Below are positions 55,529 to 64,000 of a stretch of 64,000 nt of DNA, one piece after another. The DNA comes from Paraphoma chrysanthemicola (lineage: Eukaryota > Ascomycota > Dothideomycetes > Pleosporales > Phaeosphaeriaceae). Position 1 is the first letter of the stretch. Each line of letters opens with the position of its first letter. The notes under the pieces were generated by a model that was not told the DNA's origin, made no database searches, and was given only the letters and a program-made list of their open reading frames with translations. The stretch spans positions 62,001 to 126,000 of the forward strand of contig JAGMWG010000004.1 of assembly GCA_020744225.1 (NCBI GenBank). Direction: 5' to 3'. Made by a program: the position numbers and the translations under genes.

Positions 55529-57206
55529 ATGGAGAAGATCAACCATCAGACAACGGTCCACAACGAAGGCTTCAGCGACAAGTCTGCCATTGACCAAAGA
55601 GCTCTCGACGCGGACCGTGTCGATGAAGAGGGATTGACTTTTCGATTTGTTGCTCGTCATCATCCAGCATTGGTGTGGTGGTCTTTCTTCTATGCCATGT
55701 CGGCTGTTGGTTGGTATGTTGTTGTAAATTCTCGAGACCAACAAAGTTAACATGTATAGGGGCTTCGACGCTCAAGTCAACGGTGCGATGATAGCTGTTC
55801 CAGCCTTCCGACGCAACTTCGGATACATCTTCGAGGGAGAACCCGTGCTTCCTGCAAACTGGCAGACGGCTTTCAACGTGGTCAGCTCGGTTGGACAGTT
55901 CTTCGGTGGATTCATCTGTGCATGGACGGCTGATCGTATTGGGCGCCGATGGGCGGTCGTCATCGGCGCTGTCGTCTGCGCGGGAGCAATTGTTGGTCAG
56001 ATTGTTTCCGATACGAGGGTCGCCTTTCTCATGAGCAAACTCATCCTGGGCGTTGGGCTCGGGTTCTACCTGTCTATCGGGCCGTTGGTCACTTCGGAAG
56101 TACGTCACAAACTTTCGCAGTTTATGGAAAAGGCACTGATTTCATTCCAGATCACGCCGGTCGTCCTCCGAGGACTTGCGACAGCAGGTGTCAATCTTGG
56201 TATAGCTATGGGCCAGCTTCTGTCCAACGCAGCAGTCAAAGGCTTCGGCGAGCGAGACGATCGATGGGCATACCGCGCGCCATTCGCCCTACAACTCTTC
56301 TTCGCCGCGTTCCTCCTTGTTGGAATCTGGTTCGCTCCTGAATCTCCATGGTACTTGGTGCGCAAAGGACGGTGCGAGGATGCAGAGAAAGCCATGAAGA
56401 AGCTCTGGGGCAATAATAAAGAAGTGGCTGTCAAGGTAGCCGCGATGCGAGCCAGCCATCTTGCGCATGCCGAAAACGAAAAGCCAAGCATACTAGAGTG
56501 CTTCCGTGGGACAAACTTAATCCGTACGGGAATATCTACAGGGGTTTTCGTGTGCCAGCACTTGGTCGGTATCATTTTTGTCCTTGGATACAGCAGCTAT
56601 TTCTTTCAACTGGCTGGCCTTGATCCGTCCAACAGCTTTGACCTTGGAGTAGGCGTTACAGCTTGCGGCGTTCTCGGAAACGCATTATCCTGGTTTACTG
56701 TCAATCGCTTTGGCCGTCGATTCTGGTTCATCCTTGGGATGTCGATCCTCACTGCACTCCTTTTCCTCATTGGGATCATGGATGTTGTGCCGTCCAGTGG
56801 AGCAAAATGGGTACAGGCAGCGGCGACGGTCATCTATGCCTTTGTCTATTTCAACACCATCGGAGCATTGGCATTCGTACTTCTCGGCGAAACATCAACA
56901 CCATCCCTTCGTGGACACACTACTGCGCTTGCAATAGCCACGCAGTCTTGCCTTGGCATCGCTATGAATATCGCCATACCGTACATGGTCAATCCCGACG
57001 AAGCCAACCTAAGGGGCAAAGTCGGCTTCGTTTTTGGAGGACTCGCTGCCGCAGCAACGGTCGCATGCTTCTTCTACATTCCCGAGCTGAAGGGCAAATC
57101 TTTCGATCAGATCAATACACTCTTCGAGAATAAGGTCTCGCCTCGATACATGGGCACGTCCGACTCGGAGGATATTGAGCACGAGAAGGCGGAGGGGAGC
57201 ACGTGA
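55529..57206 (+). CDS. MFS sugar transporter, alpha-glucoside/maltose permease type
   Basis: Exons 55529-55713, 55760-56099 and 56151-57206 (introns 46 and 51 nt) give 526 residues with 12 expected membrane helices. The second intron is in frame, so unspliced RNA would add 17 residues between TSE and ITPVVLRG. Splicing restores the family motif. Other motifs: GWGFDAQVNGAM in helix 1, DRIGRRWAV (motif A), ATAGVNLGIAMGQLLSN, APESPWYLVRKGR and VNRFGRRFW. Proton symport of maltose or other alpha-glucosides across the plasma membrane is the family role. Upstream CreA-like sites and the Zn2Cys6 regulator next door fit sugar-controlled expression. Confidence 0.92.
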
Positions 57207-57528
57207 GGGGGTGATAAAAGTCCATGAAGCAGATACTAGAGAGGAGTTGTCTTTGCCTTCTTGAAGGAGCAATGTTGAATTTGTATTACCAGTGTGGTCA
57301 CTTGCCCTTGTTAGCCTTCCTATTTGTTTGCCAAGCCTCATATGCACCACAGCGTATTAGGACTAGTGCTGTAAGCCACCAAATTGAACCTGACTTTCGC
57401 CCTCATGGCCGATAATCCCCGCAGTTTCCTGTGCGAAACCACCTGCAAGTTACACGCCCTACGCCTTATTAACATCTAACATCATTTGATCTGAGCGCTG
57501 ATCATCCACCGCAACCCATGGATTGAAC
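57207..57528. other. short intergenic, promoter of the Zn2Cys6 gene
   Basis: 322 bp between two plus-strand genes. No site identified. Confidence 0.5.
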
Positions 57529-59250
57529 ATGGATACCGAACCGGCCAGTAAGAAACGTCCCGCACCTCGAGGGACTGCCTCGTATCAACGGAAGCGCGCC
57601 GTAGCTGCATGCCAAACTTGTCGTTCGCGTAAGACAAAATGCGACAACCGTCGGCCAGCGTGTTCCTTCTGTGAGCGTGCAGGAGCTACGTGCATATACG
57701 CCACGCAAGATCTGTCTGCATACGATCCAGCCAGTCTTGCGATTCTCGACCGCTTGGACCAATTGGAGAACAACATCAAGCACCATATATCGTCTGGGCC
57801 ATCGACTACTTCTCCCCTATCGAGCATGTCATCAAACGTCAATATGCTTACGCCGCTGGCATTAGAACATGAGCATAACGCACAAGCCAACATCATGGAA
57901 GATGACCATAGTGCTCCTGATTTGGACCTGTTGCCAATCACGGTGGAGCATGTTCTCTCCTGGCCCGTCTTTCAGGGACGCTTCGACAATCACACTAGAC
58001 TCATAGACCTAGTGAAAGCTTCCCCGTCCTTGGAACGACCAGCTAGTGTGAACTTTGATCTGGAAATGGGTGTCTGCGATAGACTATTGGAGCAATGTCT
58101 TGAGCACGTTCTGAGCAAGAACCCCATCGCGCAGAAAGACTTCTTACGGTCGACAATGAAGACCGTATGTATGAACGGACCCGGTTGGGATGCTGAGTCA
58201 TGTCTCGTCCTGCTTATATGTGCTCTCGGCTCGATTGCTTCTCCCGGTGCTGGTCAAGCAGACTGGACCATGGGTAGGTCGTACTTCGCTGCAGCGCAAA
58301 GACGCATCGGTATGCTCATCGACTCGGAGAGCCTGGTAGCGCCACAGTGTTACTTCCTGACCGGAGTTTACTTCATGTACAACCTGCGACCGCTCGACGC
58401 ATGGCGAACATTCGCCCAGGCCGTGGTATGCATGCAGCCTGACTACACGAGATCATTGCCATCGGGTCACTATTCTTTGGAGGAGTGCGTCTATTGGTCG
58501 TGCTGGAAGTCCGAGGTCGAACTCCGGACCAACTTTCAGATACCCAGCTTCGGGTCAATTGGCAATCGTTATCCACAACACATGCCTGAACCTCCAGCCA
58601 CCGATCCGTCTCATGAGCCGAAGTGGTACTACTATCTGGCAGATATTTCATTGCGACGACTCGACATGGTCATGCGGGAGACGGTTGCTAACATTTTGGG
58701 TGGTGATGTAGGCACTGGCAGCCGACATGTCGAGCTAGCACGAGTGATACCAGCTTTTGAAGAACAATTACGAGACTGGGCCAGATCGATGCCAGACGTT
58801 TTTAACGCGCACAACACTGAGGAGATGATTCTTCATTCTATTTTGCAAGGACGGCTACTTGACTGCTACGATGTTCTCTACATTCCGTTCTTGGAAGCAA
58901 CGTTAAGCATGGCTTCAACCACTCTTGATGGTGCAGCAGTCTTTGATACTTATGCGCGGAAAGCTCTGGATAATTGCGTACAACGAGTTCATGAGAACGA
59001 GAATGAGTCGGCGGCGACAATTCGCCATCATGGAACTTGGCTCCTCATTCGCACGTGGACAAGGAGCGCTCTCATGGTTCTAGCGACCCGGGCTGCCGGA
59101 CGCATGGACCTATTACCGGAACGCTGGCAACAGCCAGTCATAGCCACGACCTCAGTGCTGAATGCATACAAAAACGAAGCTTATGATGTAGCCGACAGAC
59201 TTAGTCTCATCCGTGTACTTGCAGACGAAGTCGGGATCGCATTAGCCTAG
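57529..59250 (+). CDS. Zn2Cys6 transcription factor
   Basis: A single exon of 573 residues. The binuclear zinc cluster is CX2CX6CX6CX2CX6C with Cys28, 31, 38, 45, 48 and 55, preceded by a basic stretch (KKRPAPRG, QRKR). A short coiled-coil-like segment (LAILDRLDQLENNIKHH, about 72-88) probably mediates dimerisation. The rest resembles a fungal middle homology region (for example GSIASPGAGQADWTMGRSYFAAAQRRIGM). It acts in the nucleus. Position between the sugar permease and the GH5 gene suggests it controls them, binding CGG-type repeats. This is inference from context only. Confidence 0.92.
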   Translation: MDTEPASKKRPAPRGTASYQRKRAVAACQTCRSRKTKCDNRRPACSFCERAGATCIYATQDLSAYDPASLAILDRLDQLENNIKHHISSGPSTTSPLSSMSSNVNMLTPLALEHEHNAQANIMEDDHSAPDLDLLPITVEHVLSWPVFQGRFDNHTRLIDLVKASPSLERPASVNFDLEMGVCDRLLEQCLEHVLSKNPIAQKDFLRSTMKTVCMNGPGWDAESCLVLLICALGSIASPGAGQADWTMGRSYFAAAQRRIGMLIDSESLVAPQCYFLTGVYFMYNLRPLDAWRTFAQAVVCMQPDYTRSLPSGHYSLEECVYWSCWKSEVELRTNFQIPSFGSIGNRYPQHMPEPPATDPSHEPKWYYYLADISLRRLDMVMRETVANILGGDVGTGSRHVELARVIPAFEEQLRDWARSMPDVFNAHNTEEMILHSILQGRLLDCYDVLYIPFLEATLSMASTTLDGAAVFDTYARKALDNCVQRVHENENESAATIRHHGTWLLIRTWTRSALMVLATRAAGRMDLLPERWQQPVIATTSVLNAYKNEAYDVADRLSLIRVLADEVGIALA

Positions 59251-59296
59251 CGGGAACTGGAAAACCTTGTGCGCTGCCGTTGCGGCTGCCGGAATC

Positions 59297-59309
59297 GTGG
59301 GGTCCCCGC
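59297..59309 (+). promoter_or_regulatory. inverted CreA-like pair upstream of GH5
   Basis: GTGGGG (59297-59302) and CCCCGC (59304-59309) form an inverted pair separated by one base, 220 bp upstream of the GH5 start. The same GTGGGG/CCCCGC arrangement occurs in the MBL upstream block at 16974-16985. A TATA-like GATAAAAG lies at 59432-59439. Confidence 0.45.
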
Positions 59310-59526
59310 ACAATGTGGCCGTCGGGGAGTATCGCCCTCGCCCGCATCGCTGTCTCGCGGAATATCGGTCACATCACTTCTAAGGCGAAACAACTCCGCG
59401 AAACATGGTGTAGATAGTCCGCGGCCTTCCAGATAAAAGGCCGTCCTGGATTGCACCATCTAAACAAAACTTCACAATCTGAGCGCCTCCAGTCTCTTGC
59501 TACGCGTATTTACAAAAACCCGCATA

Positions 59527-61020
59527 ATGGCACCAGGAGCAATTATTCCCGAAAGCTCGTCGCCGAGCACTGGGCATTGGACGCTATCAAATTCTGTACT
59601 CCAGACCTCAGGACCTTCTATCGTTGATGGTCATGGTCGACGTATCATTCTCAAGGGCGTCGGATTGGGAGGTCATCTGAATCTGGAGAACTTCATTACT
59701 GGATTCACAGGACACGAACATGAGCACCGAGAGGCACTAAGCGCTGTGCTTGGTAAGTCAAAAGCGGACTTCTACTTTGATCGTCTCCTGGACTATTTCT
59801 TCACGGAGAAAGATGCCGAGTTTCTCGCATCGCTTGGCTTGAACAGCATTCGCATACCAATCAACTACCGCCACTTCGAAGACGATATGAACCCAGGCGT
59901 CATTAAACCGGAAGGCTTTCGACTCCTCGATCGTGTCATTAATGCATGCACAAAGCATGGTCTCTATGTCATTATAGATTTACACACAGCCCCAGGTGGC
60001 CAAAACCAAGACTGGCACTGCGACTCCGGCATCACGAAAGCACTTTTCTGGAAATTCAAGCACTTCCAAGACCGAGTCGTCAATCTCTGGGTCGAAATCG
60101 CAAAATATTACCGCGGCAATCCGACAGTTGCAGGCTACAACCCACTCAACGAACCTGCCGACCCCGAACACACCAACTTGATCGCATTCTACAATCGTAT
60201 CGAGAAGGCCATCCGTTCAGTCGATCCAGAACACATACTGTTCATCGACGGAAACACATACTCCATGGACTTTACGCATTTCCCCGCTGAACCCCTTCCC
60301 AACGCCGTCTACGCCTGCCACGACTACTCATCCTTCGGCTTTCCCCGCGGCGGCACATACACCGGCACCCCTGAGCAAAAAGCCAAGCTGCGCTCCTCGT
60401 TTGAGCGCAAAGTGAAATTCATGCGCGCCGCCAACGTCCCCATCTACAACGGCGAATTTGGGCCCGTGTACGCGTCCGCCGAGGAGAATGGCATGACGGC
60501 ACGACAAGTCAACGATTCGCGCATCGCCCTGCTACGCGAACAATTAGCGGTTTATCGCGAGAGCGCAACAGATATCCACTGGAGCATATGGACGTACAAA
60601 GACATCAACTACCAGGGTATGGTGTACACGGACCCAAGCTCGGCGTATATGCAGCTCCTGGAACCGTTTATCCAGAAGAAGAAGGATCTTAGTGCGGACT
60701 TCTGGGGCTCGAATGATGATAAAGTCAAGCATGTGTATGAGCCGTTTTTTGCGGCGGTGAAAGAATGGGTGCCGAAGCATTTACATAATAAGAAGTATCC
60801 GAGTCCGCTATGGACGATTGAGAGGCAGTTTGAGCGCGTGGTGAGGGAGACGCTATTGAGTGAGTATCTCGGGCTGGAAATGGCTGAGTACTTTACGGAT
60901 AAGAGTGAGGAGGAACTGGATCAGTTGGCGGCGTCGTTCAAGTTGGAGAACTGTAAGGTGAGGGACAGCTTGAATGCGGTGTTAAGAGAGGATGCTGTGG
61001 TGTTGAGCAAGAAGGCTTGA
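59527..61020 (+). CDS. GH5 glucanase (exo-1,3-beta-glucanase-like)
   Basis: A single exon of 497 residues. No signal peptide (MAPGAIIPESSSPS), so the protein is probably intracellular, unlike secreted Exg1. GH5 motifs: KGVGLGGHLNLENF near the start, SIRIPINYRHFED, acid/base Glu209 in YNPLNEPAD, the CHDYSSFGF segment, and nucleophile Glu310 in YNGEFGP. The C-terminal 100 residues extend beyond the usual barrel. The clan cleaves beta-glucans with retention, but other GH5 substrates (glucosylceramide, steryl glucosides) are possible for signal-less members. Last gene of the permease-regulator-hydrolase trio. Confidence 0.88.
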   Translation: MAPGAIIPESSSPSTGHWTLSNSVLQTSGPSIVDGHGRRIILKGVGLGGHLNLENFITGFTGHEHEHREALSAVLGKSKADFYFDRLLDYFFTEKDAEFLASLGLNSIRIPINYRHFEDDMNPGVIKPEGFRLLDRVINACTKHGLYVIIDLHTAPGGQNQDWHCDSGITKALFWKFKHFQDRVVNLWVEIAKYYRGNPTVAGYNPLNEPADPEHTNLIAFYNRIEKAIRSVDPEHILFIDGNTYSMDFTHFPAEPLPNAVYACHDYSSFGFPRGGTYTGTPEQKAKLRSSFERKVKFMRAANVPIYNGEFGPVYASAEENGMTARQVNDSRIALLREQLAVYRESATDIHWSIWTYKDINYQGMVYTDPSSAYMQLLEPFIQKKKDLSADFWGSNDDKVKHVYEPFFAAVKEWVPKHLHNKKYPSPLWTIERQFERVVRETLLSEYLGLEMAEYFTDKSEEELDQLAASFKLENCKVRDSLNAVLREDAVVLSKKA

Positions 61021-61308
61021 GCTGTTGTGTGAGCGGCGATGCGTTTAGATGGGTATGAGCTACTAGCACATTACGTGTAGTACTGCATCTGTTAATAGAA
61101 TTGTGCACGGTCACTTGAGCTGTTCATCAAGTTTCAATTAGTTATTATTATTCCAAAACTAGTTGTTCGTCCACGCAACAACTATCTCCCACCCTACATG
61201 TCTACAAAACAAGGCTTGGTGCTGTATGCCTGAATTTTTCGAATGTTCTGATCTATTCAGTTCGGTTGTTTCTGTCTCGTTCCAGAATCCTAAAGTTTTC
61301 CTTCGGAC

Positions 61309-63567
61309 TCAAATGCAAAAGTCCCGTATTGCCGTTTCGAGCACGTCGGCCACTTTGCGAATGCTCGAAGCACTCACCCACTCTTCCCTAGCATGAAGTC
61401 CCTCTCCCTTCGGTCCATACACGATAGAGGGTATACCAGCTTTGTTCAAAAGCCCCGCATCGCACCAGAACGCTTTTCCTGTCGGCGTCGAAGCACTGCC
61501 AAGCGTCTTTGCAACCGACGAAACAAAAGACTGTACGAATGAATTGTCGTCTGACAGACCAGATGGAGGGCGCGAAAAGGTCATGCGAGGCTTGTTATAC
61601 TTGAACTGCGGCACCCTCGCGGCTACGGTGCTCAGTAGATGTTCGAGGTCCGCTGCGATGGACTCTGGCGATTGTGCTGGGACTGTGCGGAATTCGATCG
61701 TGAGCGTGCACATGGAAGGATAGCTCGAAGGCTCTTCGCCACCAATGATGCGCCCACCGTGTAACGAAGCTTGACCTAAGCGCGGGTCCGACGGCATCGT
61801 CTTGGCGTAGTCGAGCAGGGCTGTTTGCATATATCCCGCGAGTAGAATAGCATCTACGCCTTCCTCTGGTAAAGAGCCATGCGCCGCGACTCCGAGTACA
61901 TCGATCTCGAACCACACAAAGCCTTTGTGACTCGTGACAATTTCCTGGAGGGTTGGTTCTGTGATGATTGCTGCATCTGCTTTCCATCCCGCGGCTAGAA
62001 TAGCCTCGGTACCTTTTGAGAGGTTTTCTTCGTCCGCTACGGCGGCAAGTAGGACGTCGCCGCTTGGTCGTTTTTGCGAACTCGCTAGCCTCGCCAGCGC
62101 TGTCATGCCCGCTGCAACACCGGCTTTCATGTCCAAACAGCCTCGACCATAGATGCGATCGCCTCTTAGCTCTCCGCTCAATGGGTCACCTGATGTGTGA
62201 GTGGAAAGACTAACAGTGTCAATGTGTCCGTTGATCATCAACGTCTTTCCACTCTCGGTTCCACGCAGGACACCAACAATAGACGGCCGTCCGGTCTGCG
62301 ATTCCACCCAGTGCGACTCCATGCCTCGATGTTGAAGCCATGCGTTGATGTAGTTTGCGATCTCGGTTTCTCCAGCTCCAGCAGCTTCCGATAGGTCTGG
62401 ATTCGAAGAGTTGATCGTTGTCAATAGTTGAGTAAGCTCAACAGGATCATCACTAGAGACATCCCGAGGGTGTTCGTAGCCGCGCAGACCCTCGGTATTG
62501 AGGACAACCACGACGGCGTCTTCCGCAAGCCATACAGGGCGTGAAGATGCATCAGCAAGACGCCAGAGCGCAGCAAGCGCCGCGCCACCACAGGGACCGC
62601 TATTGACAGATTTCTCTGCTAGGTACTGAATGGCTTGATGAGACTCAAAGTCTGAGATGGTTGCACTTGCATCTACACCTTGCTGTAGGTCCTTGAAAAC
62701 AGTCGACGAGAGTGTACCGCAGTTCATACCTTCCATTGTCGTCTTAGTGGTGATTACAGGTGTTTCCTTTCCAGCTACCATGCTTTGATATAGGCAGGCT
62801 GCAGTGTCAGGCTCGACAGACATAACAGCACAATTGCGATCCTCGGACTTGCAATGGCGCACCACAGCGTGAGCTAAAGAGCCCACGCCCACAGGTGTGA
62901 CAACAAGATCAGCCTTCAAGTTTTGCTCGCTCAGCTGCTCCTCAGTCTCCGACAGTAGAGTCGAGTACCCTTCGACGATCCACTTCGGGATATCTTCGTA
63001 CCCTTCGAATGCGGTGTCTTGAACAAATAGCCCGCCTTGAGTGGTGCTCGCCTCATCCCAAGCCTCTCTCATAGCACCATCGTAATCCGTGTTGGAGACA
63101 GTGACCGTCGCACCTTCTGAGGAAATAAGACGGATGGCTTCGTCATTGACTGTGCGGGGTACATAGATACGGGCTTGGATCCCCAGGATCCTGGCCATGG
63201 CAGCAAGAGCGCGTCCGTGATTGCCTGCGCTGGCTGTGAAAAGCACAATACCCTCTTTCTGCGCGGCGTCCGCAATCTTGTCAACGGGTGAGTCGGTAGG
63301 AATGCCAGTCCTGGCGATGATGGTGCGACAAGATCCCCATGAGGCTCCGAGGATCTTGAACGCTGGGAGACCGAGCCGTCTACTCTCATCCTTGACGAAG
63401 ACGGACTTGACTTTGAGTTTTTTTGCGACTTCGTCCAGGGAAATGAGTGGTGTTTTTGCGTAATTGGGAAGTTGCTCATGGAATTGGCGTACGATGGAGA
63501 GGTCGGTGTCAACTTGAATTGGACCAGTCTTGTTGTTGAAGAAAATAGGTCTGCGCGACGAAGCCAT
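61309..63567 (-). CDS. diaminopropionate ammonia-lyase fused to M20 deacylase/peptidase
   Basis: A single exon of 752 residues with two complete enzyme domains. Residues 1-about 385 form a fold-type II PLP enzyme of the diaminopropionate ammonia-lyase type: schiff-base Lys71 in PAFKILGASW, ASAGNHGRA (113-120) phosphate-binding loop, TPVGVGSL, and SGPCGGAAL late. Residues about 395-752 form an M20 (ArgE/DapE-like) metallohydrolase with all expected ligands: His448 and Asp450 (NGHIDT), Asp479 (GCLDMKAG), Glu513-Glu514, Glu537 (TEPT) and His725 (GLHAREEW). No frameshift or intron separates the two. DAPAL makes pyruvate and two ammonia from 2,3-diaminopropionate; M20 enzymes remove N-acyl groups. 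Probably cytosolic. Confidence 0.93.
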   Translation of the reverse strand: MASSRRPIFFNNKTGPIQVDTDLSIVRQFHEQLPNYAKTPLISLDEVAKKLKVKSVFVKDESRRLGLPAFKILGASWGSCRTIIARTGIPTDSPVDKIADAAQKEGIVLFTASAGNHGRALAAMARILGIQARIYVPRTVNDEAIRLISSEGATVTVSNTDYDGAMREAWDEASTTQGGLFVQDTAFEGYEDIPKWIVEGYSTLLSETEEQLSEQNLKADLVVTPVGVGSLAHAVVRHCKSEDRNCAVMSVEPDTAACLYQSMVAGKETPVITTKTTMEGMNCGTLSSTVFKDLQQGVDASATISDFESHQAIQYLAEKSVNSGPCGGAALAALWRLADASSRPVWLAEDAVVVVLNTEGLRGYEHPRDVSSDDPVELTQLLTTINSSNPDLSEAAGAGETEIANYINAWLQHRGMESHWVESQTGRPSIVGVLRGTESGKTLMINGHIDTVSLSTHTSGDPLSGELRGDRIYGRGCLDMKAGVAAGMTALARLASSQKRPSGDVLLAAVADEENLSKGTEAILAAGWKADAAIITEPTLQEIVTSHKGFVWFEIDVLGVAAHGSLPEEGVDAILLAGYMQTALLDYAKTMPSDPRLGQASLHGGRIIGGEEPSSYPSMCTLTIEFRTVPAQSPESIAADLEHLLSTVAARVPQFKYNKPRMTFSRPPSGLSDDNSFVQSFVSSVAKTLGSASTPTGKAFWCDAGLLNKAGIPSIVYGPKGEGLHAREEWVSASSIRKVADVLETAIRDFCI

Positions 63568-64000
63568 GGTGACTATTTCTCATGTGTTTGTATTCCTTAG
63601 AGCATGTGCGGCGTAGAATCGTTACACCTTGTACCTTTTGACGTTGTCTGACTCAAGAGTCTAGAGCCGCATCAGTGAAGTTTCCCGGCGGCAAACCAAG
63701 CCGCAAGCCCCACAACATGTAGACATGTAGGGCGCTCTCTAGACCACGAGCATTACGTGGACTTGAGAGTATACGTGGATTTCTCAGATTAAATGTTTCC
63801 ATCGTGAAGCGTGTAAAAGACAATGATTACTGGATAGCCTCAAGTCTCTTACCCTGTCTAACAATTTTTCTCACCAACGTCCCGGAAAGCAAATACGTCT
63901 TTCTGCGTATTGTGATCAGGACGCTGTTATTTATTGGAATACAAAATCTTGTGGACTACACCAAGGCCTCCTTCTATCCGAACGGTTCTCCAATCATGTT
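63568..64000. other. window end, no gene recognised
   Basis: Promoter side of the fusion gene. No other coding signal up to the window end. Confidence 0.5.

Overview
The window reads as nuclear DNA of a filamentous ascomycete (Pezizomycotina). Genes are separated by 0.3-2 kb. Most coding regions carry 1-3 short introns (usually 45-75 nt, GT...AG). The families present are fungal: Zn2Cys6 regulator, wax-synthase-type MBOAT, CBM1-GH10 xylanase, DUF4360 secreted protein, F-box-like protein, Rab4-like GTPase and Hrd3. The gene mix suggests Dothideomycetes, but that is only an impression. Exon boundaries below were worked out by hand from splice signals, reading frame and family motifs.

Layout. 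0-5 kb: the 3' part of an AtuA/DUF1446 gene, a Gal80-like oxidoreductase relic and a four-exon SDR. 5-15 kb: epoxide hydrolase, peroxisomal ABCD-type half transporter, DUF4360 secreted protein and MBOAT wax-synthase-like enzyme. 15-22.3 kb: an island of small-molecule or detoxification genes, namely a metallo-beta-lactamase-fold lactonase-like hydrolase, a broken SDR, a glutathione S-transferase and an Old Yellow Enzyme broken by one frameshift. A related block of about 200 bp lies upstream of both intact genes of this island. 23-27 kb: GH10 xylanase with CBM1 and a frameshifted hypothetical gene. 27.8-33 kb: HRD3 (ERAD) and a vacuolar-type MFS transporter, divergently transcribed. 33.6-34.8 kb: a nucleic-acid-binding protein with one C2H2-type finger and seven zinc knuckles. 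35-39.3 kb: a GH18-like protein without catalytic residues and a secreted Ser/Thr-rich repeat protein, in tandem. 40-46 kb: an SRA-YDG protein, a PAF-acetylhydrolase-like lipase and a Rab GTPase. 46.7-53.5 kb: a hypothetical protein, a small secreted hydrophobic protein, an F-box-like protein and a pepsin-type aspartic protease. 55.5-61 kb: alpha-glucoside-type sugar permease, Zn2Cys6 regulator and GH5 glucanase, all on the plus strand, with CreA-like motifs upstream of the permease and the glucanase. 61.3-63.6 kb: a bifunctional protein joining a diaminopropionate ammonia-lyase to an M20 deacylase/peptidase.

How the genes may work together (inference). The 15-22 kb island looks like a partly decayed catabolic or detoxification cluster. 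The 55-61 kb trio looks like a small carbohydrate-use module: transporter, regulator and hydrolase. The lyase-M20 fusion could deacylate an N-acyl-diaminopropionate and deaminate the product within one polypeptide. The housekeeping genes (ABCD transporter, HRD3, Rab, zinc-knuckle protein) are intact, so the frameshifts in the broken genes are more likely real decay than poor sequence. No rRNA, tRNA, CRISPR array or clear transposon was recognised.
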